From positions 1-22,053 of IMG/VR virus record IMGVR_UViG_3300030099_007528: a DNA stretch of 22,053 nt. One strand, 5' to 3'. A model generated the notes under the pieces. It saw nothing but the letters and a program-made list of their open reading frames with translations. It made no database searches and was not told where the DNA came from. Position numbers and translations under genes: made by a program. This document shows, piece by piece, positions 9,367-16,459 of the stretch; position 1 is the stretch's first letter; each line of letters starts with the position of its first letter. This DNA comes from a virus.

Positions 9367-10787
9367 ATTAACCATTTCTGAGGATTATCACCTAAGGTTT
9401 TAACAGATAATTCTATCTTACTTTTTAAGGCTTGGACTATCTTATCATCAATTGTGTCTTGTGCCATAATATCGACATAAACGACATTTTTATGTTGTCC
9501 TATTCTATGTGCTCTATCTTCTGATTGTCTTCTAACCTCAAGGTTATAACTGTTTGAATAATAAATTACGTATTTAGCCTCTGTTAGAGTTAAACCATAT
9601 CCTCCTGTTGTAGGGTTTGCTACAAAAAATCTACACTTTGGGTCATTCTGAAATCTTGTAACAGCAATATTCCTGTCATCAACTGACGTGGCACCATACA
9701 TAGATACGACAGCATCATTGCCATATTTATCCACAAGCACCTTTATTATTTCATGAATGTTATGTACGTATGTTGCCCAAATGATCACCTTTTGATCTGT
9801 TTCTTCTAGTATCTCTAGCATTGCTTTTAATTTTGGATTTTCAAATTGAATCATGGCACCATCATCATCTTTACAATGTCCATTGGCTAATTGATGCAAC
9901 CTAAGTAATTCTGTTAATTTGTTATGAACTGAAATGGTGCTGTCTTCAAGTAAAGCTAATGCGTTTTGTTTTAATCTTTCATAAACTCTTTTTTGTTCAC
10001 CCTCTATTTTAACGTATCTGATTTGATATATTTTATCAGGAATATCTAAACATTGATCTTTTGTAACTCTGTATGAAAAATCCTTAAGTTTCTGTTCTAA
10101 TTCTGATAGGTGTTGGTAACCCACTGGTACATTTATTGTTTCACCTTGTGCTACATATACTTCATCAAATATACAGAATCTATTGCGAAACGCATAATAA
10201 CTCTTATAACCTAATAATCGTGGATCTAAGAAGGCACATTGTGTATAAAGATCCAATGGAGATTTTGTTACTGGTGATCCTGTTAATATACGGCGCACTT
10301 TCGCTAGGAATCTTAATCGTAAAATGTTCTTTGTTCGTTTTGCTTTTGGGTTTTTTATTGTTGTCGATTCATCAATTATTGTAATATTATGGGGATGTTT
10401 TTTTAAAAATTCTTCACAAGCTTTTAAGCCATTTTTTGTGGATAAAGCTTCAACATTAATTAAAAAAAATTTTAATCCATCAAACTTTTCAAAATGTATA
10501 ACCTCTTTTTTTGAACTTTGTTTCCAAATGTAACAATAATATTTTACTTCATTAGGAAGATGTGTTTTTATCTCATTTTTCCAAATAGAATAAACAGATT
10601 TTGGTGCAATAATTAATGCAGCTTTTAAATTTTTAGTTAAATTTAAATAAGCTATGTTATCTATGGTTGTTTTTGTTTTACCAGTGCCCATTTCCATAAA
10701 AAGTGCGTAATTAGTCTGATTCGCAGATAAATTTAAAGCGTCCCTTTGATGTCCATAGGGTTTTGTTTTATACGGGTATTTCCACAT
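9363..10787 (-). CDS. SNF2-family (SF2) DEAD/DEAH-type helicase
   Basis: A 474-residue ATP-dependent DNA translocase with a complete set of SNF2/SF2 motifs: Q-motif-like YGHQRDAL (11-18), Walker A MGTGKTK (33-39), Ia IIAPKSV (59-65), Walker B IIDEST (137-142, DEST in place of DEAH), motif III LTGSP (168-172), and motif VI QSEDRAHRIGQ (421-431). It is compact, with two RecA lobes and no accessory chromatin domain, as usual for phage SNF2 proteins. It may drive replication start, recombination or protein removal; which is not known. It is the only long gene on the minus strand, facing the nuclease gene tail to tail and diverging from the gene at 10852. A promoter-like sequence lies right upstream. 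Identity is near certain, role uncertain. Confidence 0.93.
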   Translation of the reverse strand: MWKYPYKTKPYGHQRDALNLSANQTNYALFMEMGTGKTKTTIDNIAYLNLTKNLKAALIIAPKSVYSIWKNEIKTHLPNEVKYYCYIWKQSSKKEVIHFEKFDGLKFFLINVEALSTKNGLKACEEFLKKHPHNITIIDESTTIKNPKAKRTKNILRLRFLAKVRRILTGSPVTKSPLDLYTQCAFLDPRLLGYKSYYAFRNRFCIFDEVYVAQGETINVPVGYQHLSELEQKLKDFSYRVTKDQCLDIPDKIYQIRYVKIEGEQKRVYERLKQNALALLEDSTISVHNKLTELLRLHQLANGHCKDDDGAMIQFENPKLKAMLEILEETDQKVIIWATYVHNIHEIIKVLVDKYGNDAVVSMYGATSVDDRNIAVTRFQNDPKCRFFVANPTTGGYGLTLTEAKYVIYYSNSYNLEVRRQSEDRAHRIGQHKNVVYVDIMAQDTIDDKIVQALKSKIELSVKTLGDNPQKWLI

Positions 10788-10794
10788 CTTCTGT

Positions 10795-10823
10795 CTTATA
10801 TAATTTTATACTTGCGTTTTCAA
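10795..10823 (-). promoter_or_regulatory. Sigma70-like promoter for the SNF2 helicase gene, possibly leaderless
   Basis: On the minus strand, TTGAAA (plus 10818-10823) is followed by 17 bases and TATAAG (plus 10795-10800). Seven bases then separate the -10 box from the ATG at 10787, so transcription should begin at or next to the start codon. No good Shine-Dalgarno sequence lies between. AT-rich DNA gives chance matches, but five of six bases match at each element and the spacing is ideal. Confidence 0.5.
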
Positions 10824-10851
10824 TAATTAAATATATTGTCTCATTCCAGAT

Positions 10852-11394
10852 ATGGATATCGAAAAATTTTCTAATTTAGAGATTCAACAATCATCTGTGA
10901 AATCAATTACTGATGCTTGTAATGAAATGAAACAATTAGAAGAGGTAATCAAACTTGATGAGGAGAAGTTAAGCATCAAAAAGAAAAAACTCAAAGACTT
11001 CGTTGAGAGAAAAGTGCCAGAGCTAATGCAGGAAGCAGGGGTTAATGCACTTGTTTTATCAGATGGAAGTAAAGTTGAGGTCAAACCTTTTTATGCAGCA
11101 CGTATACCTGAGTCTAGAACTCAAGAGGCATTTTCATGGTTAAGAGAAAATAGTTTTGAGGACTTAATTAAAAATCAAGTCACTGCATCTTTTAATAAAG
11201 GACAAGATAATCTCGTAGCTAAATTAATTTCTGTATGTGAAGAGAATAACTTCAGATACACAAAAAAAGAAAAAGTTGAGCCTATGACATTAAAAGCTTT
11301 TGTTAGAGAACAAGTAGAAAAAGGCAAGGAGCTCCCATTTGATTTATTTGGTGTCTATATCGCAAATAAAGCAAAACTAACAACGAAGGAGTAA
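10852..11394 (+). CDS. Conserved phage coiled-coil protein of unknown function
   Basis: The 180-residue protein has a charged coiled-coil N-terminus (EMKQLEEVIKLDEEKLSIKK, about 25-44). This is followed by a conserved-looking core: PELMQEAGV, LSDGSKVEVKPFYAARIPES, an AFSWLREN helix, and a C-terminal EKVEPMTLKAFVREQ segment ending near LPFDLFGVYI. I recall this domain order from many phages, where it sits next to SSB-like and nuclease genes, but it has no function I can name. A Gam-like or SSB-accessory role is only a guess from the coiled coil and the neighbours. It opens the rightward replication run, divergent from the SNF2 gene. No clear ribosome binding site precedes ATG 10852. Confidence 0.7.
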   Translation: MDIEKFSNLEIQQSSVKSITDACNEMKQLEEVIKLDEEKLSIKKKKLKDFVERKVPELMQEAGVNALVLSDGSKVEVKPFYAARIPESRTQEAFSWLRENSFEDLIKNQVTASFNKGQDNLVAKLISVCEENNFRYTKKEKVEPMTLKAFVREQVEKGKELPFDLFGVYIANKAKLTTKE

Positions 11395-11396
11395 AA

Positions 11397-12176
11397 ATGT
11401 CAGTAAAGAACAAAGTTACGGTAAAACCGAACAACGCTTTGGCAACAGTGGACATAGAAAAATTTGCAGATCAAGGTTTCGATAACATTGATAGTAAAAG
11501 TCTACAATTACCGTTCTTAAAAATATTGTCACAACTTTCACCGCAAGTGACACAAGGTGATCCAAAGTTTATGGCAGAAGCAAAAGCAGGAATGATCATC
11601 AATACAGTAACAGACAAACTTTATGATGGTGTTAAAGGTATTCTTGTAATACCCGCATATTATAAGTTTGAATACATTGAATGGGCAGATAGAGGCCAAG
11701 AGGGCAGCACTGCACCTAGAAATGTATATGCTGCTGATAGTGATATCATGAGTAAAACTACAAGAGGAGATGATGGTAAGGATCGTTTATCAAATGGTCA
11801 TTACATTGAAGAAACTGCATCACACTTTGTAGTAATTTGTGAAGATGCAATGGCATCTGAAGCATTAATTACTATGAAATCCACACAAAGAAAAAAATCT
11901 AAAAAGTGGAATTCAATGATGAACTTGATGCAAGTACCAAGAAAAGACGGTAAAGGTTTTTTCAGACCAGCACCGTTTACTCAATTGTATAGATTAAAAA
12001 CTGTACTTGAGAAAAATAATCTTGGTTCATGGTATGGCTGGGAAATAACTTCTGAGGGAACATGCGAGAGTCAAAGTTTAGTTGAAAGAGCAGCTAAATT
12101 TAGAGAGTCTGTAATGGGTGGCACCGTAAAAGTTAAACACAGCAACGAAGAGCAACAGGCAAAAACACCATTTTAG
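11397..12176 (+). CDS. Probable single-stranded DNA-binding protein (non-canonical)
   Basis: A 259-residue protein beginning after a strong AAGGAG (11386-11391) and two bases after the preceding stop. A central domain with PAYYKFEYIEWADRG (residues 86-100), HFVVICEDAMASEALITM and PAPFTQLYRLKT is rich in aromatic and beta-prone stretches. I recall this pattern from phage proteins sometimes called ssDNA-binding. The last residues are KTPF. Bacterial SSB proteins also end in Pro-Phe (DIPF), the tip that binds partner proteins, though the acidic run typical before it is weak here. The neighbours (primase, helicase, nuclease) fit. I see no direct sequence match to the classic OB-fold SSB family, so DNA binding is inferred. 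Confidence 0.5.
   Translation: MSVKNKVTVKPNNALATVDIEKFADQGFDNIDSKSLQLPFLKILSQLSPQVTQGDPKFMAEAKAGMIINTVTDKLYDGVKGILVIPAYYKFEYIEWADRGQEGSTAPRNVYAADSDIMSKTTRGDDGKDRLSNGHYIEETASHFVVICEDAMASEALITMKSTQRKKSKKWNSMMNLMQVPRKDGKGFFRPAPFTQLYRLKTVLEKNNLGSWYGWEITSEGTCESQSLVERAAKFRESVMGGTVKVKHSNEEQQAKTPF
11971..11988 (+). repeat. 18-bp exact direct repeat, copy 1
   Basis: CACCGTTTACTCAATTGT occurs here in the SSB-like gene (residues PFTQL, 193-197) and again at 20644-20661. The two copies are identical over 18 bases and read in the same codon phase. Confidence 0.85.
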
Positions 12177-12179
12177 TTT

Positions 12180-13751
12180 ATGGAGTTTAAAGAAACCTTG
12201 GAACAGTTTAAAAAGCTGTTCCAAGGGACAGATAGCTATTTTGGAAAGTCTAAACCTTTGGGTCAAAAAAACTCAAGGGGAAAAGAAGAATATAAACATT
12301 GGACTGAAAAGAAAAACATTACTGATCAAGATTGGTTAGAACATCTCGAAGGTAAGAGTTATACAGGAATAATACCTATTAGAGATGATAGCACTTGCAG
12401 TTGGGGTGTTATTGATGTCGACCGTTATAATATTAATCACAAAGAATTTATAAAATTAATACGTCAAAGAAAGTATCCATTTGTACCTTACAGATCAAAA
12501 TCAAATGGATTACATTTAATATTACATTTAGTGCATAGAGTTCCTGCAAAGGACATGAGAAAAAAGTTAATAATGATAGCATCAGATTTAGGTGTTAACG
12601 ATAAAACAACTGATATATTTCCTGCACAAGATAAAGTGGATCTTTCTAGTCCTGATTGGGATAAAAAACAATTAGGACAATTTGTTAATCTTCCATATCA
12701 AAATGCAAAATTTCCAACAAGATGTGCCATGGATGATGAAGGTAACAGTTTAAAATACACAGAATATTTAAATTATGCAAAAAAATTTTTAATTACAAAA
12801 GAACATTTTTATGATCTCAAAACATCAAATGATGATGAGGTTAAAGAATGGCCTAATTGTGTAAACAAATTTATAAAGAATCAAGTGCAAGAGGGTGAGG
12901 GACGTAATGATGCCATGTTTAATGTTGGTATCCTTGCCAAAAAAATAAATCCAGATAAGGATTATTACGAAGAAATGATAAGGGACTTAAATAAAAAAAT
13001 TTGTGTGCCAGCTTTAAATCCAAAAGAATTGAATAAAGTTATGGAACAAGTTGGTAAACATGATTACGGTTATAAATGTGGAACCTCTATAGCAAGATCT
13101 TGTTGCAATGGGTCCAGACAATGCGCTAAAAGAAAATATGGAATAGGAATAAACGAAGCTTTACCCGAGGTAGGTAAATTAATTAAAGTAAATACATATC
13201 CTGATCCTTACTGGTTGTTACCTATTCAGGGTAAAATGGTTAGATTAGAAACAAAACAGTTGTATCAACAACAGTTGTTAGGTGAAAAACTATTAGCTCA
13301 TGACATAATTTGGAGACCATTAAAACCTAGTAAAAGAGACCCTGATCCTTACAGAGACTGGTTAGAAGATTTAATTACAAATAAGAAAGATATGGAAGAT
13401 GTAGATAGAGAAGACGAACGTAAAGAAATATTTAATACAAGAATGGTAAAATTTTTAGAAGATACAAATGTTGTTGACGAGTTTGATCAGATTGACCACG
13501 ATAATATTTGGCATGATGAAGATGAGATTAGATTTAAATTAGATACTTTTAGACTATTTATGAAAAAACAAGGCTATAATTGGTCAGAAAAAGATTGTAC
13601 TATGTATTTAAAAGAAAATAATTGTGGCCAAAGTAAAAAATTCCAAGCGAACAATACGAGGCATTGGGTCTCGTCATTACCAAAACAAACGGAACATAAA
13701 AACAAAAATGTCAAATTTAATAAAAAGAAAACTCCATGGGAAGACAATTAA
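12180..13751 (+). CDS. Archaeo-eukaryotic-type (AEP) DNA primase with PriCT-like C-terminus
   Basis: A 523-residue primase. The AEP catalytic core shows GVIDVDRY with D79 and D81 as metal ligands, SKSNGLHLIL with H112, and TTDIFPAQDKV with D145 as third acidic residue. GEGRNDAMFNVG (239-250) begins a PriCT-like helical domain. A cysteine cluster (C300, C308, C309, C315) follows, before KRKYGIG, which matches the Cys-rich end common in phage AEP primases and may bind zinc. The C-terminal 190 residues are charged and unassigned; no helicase motif is fused, unlike many plasmid and phage primase-helicases. It should lay down primers for the polymerase encoded downstream. It starts three bases after the SSB-like gene with no clear ribosome binding site and overlaps the helicase gene by 44 bases. 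Confidence 0.85.
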   Translation: MEFKETLEQFKKLFQGTDSYFGKSKPLGQKNSRGKEEYKHWTEKKNITDQDWLEHLEGKSYTGIIPIRDDSTCSWGVIDVDRYNINHKEFIKLIRQRKYPFVPYRSKSNGLHLILHLVHRVPAKDMRKKLIMIASDLGVNDKTTDIFPAQDKVDLSSPDWDKKQLGQFVNLPYQNAKFPTRCAMDDEGNSLKYTEYLNYAKKFLITKEHFYDLKTSNDDEVKEWPNCVNKFIKNQVQEGEGRNDAMFNVGILAKKINPDKDYYEEMIRDLNKKICVPALNPKELNKVMEQVGKHDYGYKCGTSIARSCCNGSRQCAKRKYGIGINEALPEVGKLIKVNTYPDPYWLLPIQGKMVRLETKQLYQQQLLGEKLLAHDIIWRPLKPSKRDPDPYRDWLEDLITNKKDMEDVDREDERKEIFNTRMVKFLEDTNVVDEFDQIDHDNIWHDEDEIRFKLDTFRLFMKKQGYNWSEKDCTMYLKENNCGQSKKFQANNTRHWVSSLPKQTEHKNKNVKFNKKKTPWEDN

Positions 13752-15324
13752 GTTTTTTGGGCCACCGGGCACCGGAAAAACTCACAGATTGTTACAAAGA
13801 GCTAAAAGATTTTTAAGAAGAGGCGTGATGCCTGATGAGATCTGTTACATATCTTTTACTAACAAAGCTGTTCAAGAGTGTTTAGATAGAGTTAGAAAAG
13901 AATTTAAAGGCTATGATGAAGATGACTTTAAATATTTCAGAACTCTTCATAGTTTAGCGAGACAACAATTTGCAGAGATTCCTGTTTTAGATCCAAGAGT
14001 AGATATGCTTCAATTTCATACAGAGTATGGAACTGTAAAAGTAAACTACAAGCCTAACTGGGATGATCAAAATGTTTATAATAATTGGTCATTACAAATT
14101 TATGACAAAGCAAGAAACATGAAAGTAGATCCAATAGCTCTTTACAAAAAAGAACCTAGAAAAAAAGTACGACTTCAACAGTTTAAATCAATTATATATA
14201 ACTATGAAAAGTATAAAACTTACGAAGTAGAACCAGGTAAATTTAAAAATGACAGATTAGATTTCACAGACATGGTACAAAAATTTATTACGTCAGGTCT
14301 TGCAATAAATTTTAAAGTGTTGATGGTTGATGAAGCTCAAGATCTTACACCTTTGCAATGGGACATGGTTGTAAAATTATCTATGCATGCAAATAAAGTT
14401 TATTTGGCTGGTGATGATGATCAGGCCATTTATGAATGGAACGGAGCTGATGTATCTTACTTTCAAACATTTCCAGGCAAATCTAAAATATTAAATAAAT
14501 CTAGAAGATTAAATAAGAAAGTACATTTTTTTGCTAAATGTCTTTTGCATGGTATGGAGGGTCATAGAGTAAAAAAAGAATTTGAATCAAATGATAAAGA
14601 TGGAGAGATATATAGATGGAGTTCTTTAAGAAAAGTCCCATTTGAACAAAAAGGCAATTGGATGATACTTGCTAGAATTAATGATGTTAAAAAAGAATTA
14701 CAAGATGAAGCTAAAAACATGGGTTTATATTTTCAAGACATGAAAGGAAACAAATCTTATGACATAAATCAATGGAAAGCTATTCAAGATTGGGATAAAA
14801 TTTGTAGCGGAGGATCTATCAATAGAGAAGACGCATGCATTATGTATAATTATCTTTTGAACATAGATCACGGCTACCGTTCAGCGGACAGCAAAAAGTG
14901 GAGTTTTGCACATCCAAACCAGCTATTTGATTTCAACGAATTACACTTACGTGGTGGAATGGTAGAAGAAAAAGCAACTTGGCAAGAAGCTTTTAAAAGA
15001 AAATTCAAAGATTCCGAGAAGAAATATTTTATTAAATTAATCGAATCAGAAGTAAATTTAGATGAAAGAGCACCTATTTTAATTGATACGATTCATCAAG
15101 TAAAAGGAGGTGAGGCTGATAATGTTGTGCTTTCATCAAAATGTAATTTTCCATCACACTATGAGAGAAAATCATTATTAGATAAGGTGCAAGAGTTAAG
15201 GGTTTGGTACACAGGAGTAACAAGAGCAATCAACACATTACACTTACTTGGGACTTTCCATAAGTATAATTTTCCGTTGAGTAAATATTATAAATTGTAT
15301 AGAAGTAATTATGTCGGTTTTTAA
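13708..15324 (+). CDS. UvrD/Rep-like superfamily 1 DNA helicase
   Basis: A 538-residue SF1A helicase with all core motifs: Walker A GPPGTGKT (18-25), Ia ISFTNKAVQE (48-57), FRTLHSLA (77-84), Walker B VDEAQD (207-212), motif III LAGDDDQAIYEWNG (233-246), IV KSRRLNKK, V TIHQVKGGEADNVVLS (461-476) and VI YTGVTRAI (501-508). It lacks the long 1B/2B insertions of UvrD, so it is a compact phage form and a good candidate for the fork helicase. I chose ATG 13708 because Walker A then falls at the usual distance from the N-terminus; an in-frame GTG at 13624 would add 28 residues read entirely inside the primase gene. No strong ribosome binding site is seen, so coupling to the primase is likely. Confidence 0.92.
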   Translation: MSNLIKRKLHGKTIKFFGPPGTGKTHRLLQRAKRFLRRGVMPDEICYISFTNKAVQECLDRVRKEFKGYDEDDFKYFRTLHSLARQQFAEIPVLDPRVDMLQFHTEYGTVKVNYKPNWDDQNVYNNWSLQIYDKARNMKVDPIALYKKEPRKKVRLQQFKSIIYNYEKYKTYEVEPGKFKNDRLDFTDMVQKFITSGLAINFKVLMVDEAQDLTPLQWDMVVKLSMHANKVYLAGDDDQAIYEWNGADVSYFQTFPGKSKILNKSRRLNKKVHFFAKCLLHGMEGHRVKKEFESNDKDGEIYRWSSLRKVPFEQKGNWMILARINDVKKELQDEAKNMGLYFQDMKGNKSYDINQWKAIQDWDKICSGGSINREDACIMYNYLLNIDHGYRSADSKKWSFAHPNQLFDFNELHLRGGMVEEKATWQEAFKRKFKDSEKKYFIKLIESEVNLDERAPILIDTIHQVKGGEADNVVLSSKCNFPSHYERKSLLDKVQELRVWYTGVTRAINTLHLLGTFHKYNFPLSKYYKLYRSNYVGF

Positions 15325-15523
15325 AAAACAAGAAGGCGGGTCACATTATAAATCTTTTGCAATTCAGCCAGCACAATACTCAATAAAAAATAATCTCCCG
15401 TGGCCTGAGGGTGAGTCTATAAAATATATTACGAGACATAAATTAAAAGGTGGAAAAAAAGATTTGTTAAAAGCTAAACACTGTATTGATATGATAATAG
15501 AAAGAGACTATGGCTCTGATTGA
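15311..15523 (+). CDS. DUF3310 small protein (T7 gp1.7 kinase-related family)
   Basis: The 70-residue product is close to a bare DUF3310 domain. It has GGSHYKSFAIQPAQYSIKNN near the start, ESIKYITRHKLKGGKKDL in the middle, and KAKHCIDMIIERD at the end. The family is widespread in phages and includes the nucleotide kinase gene 1.7 of T7. Whether this short form is catalytic cannot be said, because it is essentially the shared domain alone. It starts inside the helicase gene (14-base overlap) and ends inside the methyltransferase gene (14-base overlap), consistent with one translated unit serving DNA precursor supply. Confidence 0.85.
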   Translation: MSVFKKQEGGSHYKSFAIQPAQYSIKNNLPWPEGESIKYITRHKLKGGKKDLLKAKHCIDMIIERDYGSD

Positions 15524-16187
15524 CGCTAAATTTTTTGAACGCGCAAAAGAACGTTTTAATATTAATTTTACAAATGTTTTAGACATTGGTGCAGCTAATG
15601 GCGACTGGTCTAGTCATGTCAAAGATTTTTATCCAGATGCTAAATTTACATTAATAGAGCCAAATAAATTATTTAATGAAAGGTTAAGAAGTTTAGGTAA
15701 AGTTCATAATGTTTATCTTAGTGATAAAGTAGAGGAGAGAAATTTTTATGTTTGTAAAGACCCTTTTCAACAAACTGGAAACAGTTTTTATAAAGAAAAA
15801 TCTAATGTTCCCTTTGATAAACAGTTAGTAAATACTCATACTTTAGATTCTATAACACAAGATGAAACATTTGATTTAATTAAATTAGATGTACAAGGTG
15901 CAGAGGTAGAAGTTATAAGAGGTGGCATGATTACAATCCCTAAAGCTAAATGGTTGCAAATTGAAGTGCCTGTATTTGAATTTAACATTGGATCTCCTAG
16001 TATGTATAATTTATTAGGAAACTTAAAGGCAATAGGTTTTTATCCATTTGATGTTGCACAACTTTTATTTAATGTAAGATGTTTGTATATTGATATTATG
16101 TTTGTCAATCGCAACTTACCAACACACAAATCTGAAGATTCAATAATAAATTTTACAAAATATGGTGTTAAAAAAGATAATAGTTAA
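15510..16187 (+). CDS. FkbM-family SAM-dependent methyltransferase
   Basis: A 225-residue Rossmann-fold methyltransferase. Motif I is VLDIGAANGDWS (23-34), followed by the acidic loop LIEPN (48-52). The FkbM hallmark FDLIKLDVQGAEVEVIRGG lies at 121-139, preceded by THTLDSI. FkbM enzymes methylate hydroxyl groups on sugars, lipids or antibiotics; marine phages often carry one, with unknown substrate. Its place here is odd, between a DUF3310 gene and the polymerase rather than beside the glycosyltransferase at 95-910. The start overlaps the DUF3310 gene. The family call is strong, the substrate unknown. A DNA base-modifying role would be speculation, since FkbM is not a known DNA methyltransferase family. 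Confidence 0.88.
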   Translation: MALIDAKFFERAKERFNINFTNVLDIGAANGDWSSHVKDFYPDAKFTLIEPNKLFNERLRSLGKVHNVYLSDKVEERNFYVCKDPFQQTGNSFYKEKSNVPFDKQLVNTHTLDSITQDETFDLIKLDVQGAEVEVIRGGMITIPKAKWLQIEVPVFEFNIGSPSMYNLLGNLKAIGFYPFDVAQLLFNVRCLYIDIMFVNRNLPTHKSEDSIINFTKYGVKKDNS

Positions 16188-16194
16188 AATAAGA

Positions 16195-16287
16195 ATGTGG
16201 TATGCGGATATCCGTGGCCATCACGGTAAACGTTGGAATTATGAACCTGGAGATTGGTACATGGGTAGAAAGAAAAAAAGAAAATGA
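16195..16287 (+). CDS. Tiny basic, tryptophan-rich protein (30 aa)
   Basis: A 30-residue ORF beginning 7 bases after the methyltransferase stop, with composition far from random AT-rich translation. It has three Trp, three Tyr and two His in the first 22 residues (MWYADIRGHHGKRWNYEPGD), then a GRKKKRK basic tail. It could be a small nucleic-acid-binding or host-interacting peptide; no family is known to me. Its TGA overlaps the ATG of the next tiny ORF in an ATGA junction (16284-16287). Together with the next two ORFs it fills the 268-base gap before the polymerase. Confidence 0.55.
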   Translation: MWYADIRGHHGKRWNYEPGDWYMGRKKKRK

Positions 16288-16376
16288 CAGCAAGTTACGG
16301 ATTTGGAATGTTACTAGTTGGTATTATTGTAATAGCAATAATTTGTGCAATTGGTCTTCATATAATTAATAAATGA
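16284..16376 (+). CDS. Tiny single-pass membrane protein (30 aa)
   Basis: Thirty residues, most of them one hydrophobic helix, LLVGIIVIAIICAIGLHII, after a short polar start (MTASYGFG) and before a polar NK end. It joins the previous ORF by ATGA at its start and the next by ATGA at its end, with no ribosome binding site of its own, so translation is probably by re-initiation. The function is unknown; small membrane proteins in phages include holin partners, exclusion proteins and host-membrane modifiers. Confidence 0.5.
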   Translation: MTASYGFGMLLVGIIVIAIICAIGLHIINK

Positions 16377-16459
16377 TTGTTTTATCAATACTTATAGTTT
16401 TATCAATTTATGCATTTGTATGTATGTTACTTTACCTTTGGCATAAGGAGAAGCCATGA
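16373..16459 (+). CDS. Tiny single-pass membrane protein (28 aa), coupled to the polymerase start
   Basis: Twenty-eight residues with one hydrophobic segment (LSILIVLSIYAFVCMLLYLW) and a short HKEKP tail. It begins at an ATGA junction with the previous ORF and ends at another ATGA (16456-16459) that is the DNA polymerase start codon. Its last codons contain the polymerase's AAGGAG ribosome binding site (16445-16450). It could be a true protein, or a translated leader that sets polymerase expression. Confidence 0.5.
   Translation: MIVLSILIVLSIYAFVCMLLYLWHKEKP

Noticed and set aside
10136-10533. Two plus-strand frames of 69-82 codons inside the SNF2 gene
   Set aside because: They lie antisense to well-conserved helicase motifs and are hydrophobic runs produced by complementing lysine/asparagine codons.
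8698-10787. Nuclease plus SNF2 pair as an anti-phage defence system
   Set aside because: The window is itself a phage genome and both genes sit among replication genes; no methyltransferase or other defence partner of the DISARM type is adjacent.
10812-10837. Plus-strand promoter TTGCGT...TATATT for the gene at 10852
   Set aside because: The spacing is only 14 bases and the region is very AT-rich, so the match is too weak to report.
13624-13707. GTG start that would lengthen the SF1 helicase by 28 residues
   Set aside because: The extension lies wholly inside the primase gene and would push Walker A unusually far from the N-terminus; ATG 13708 fits the family better.
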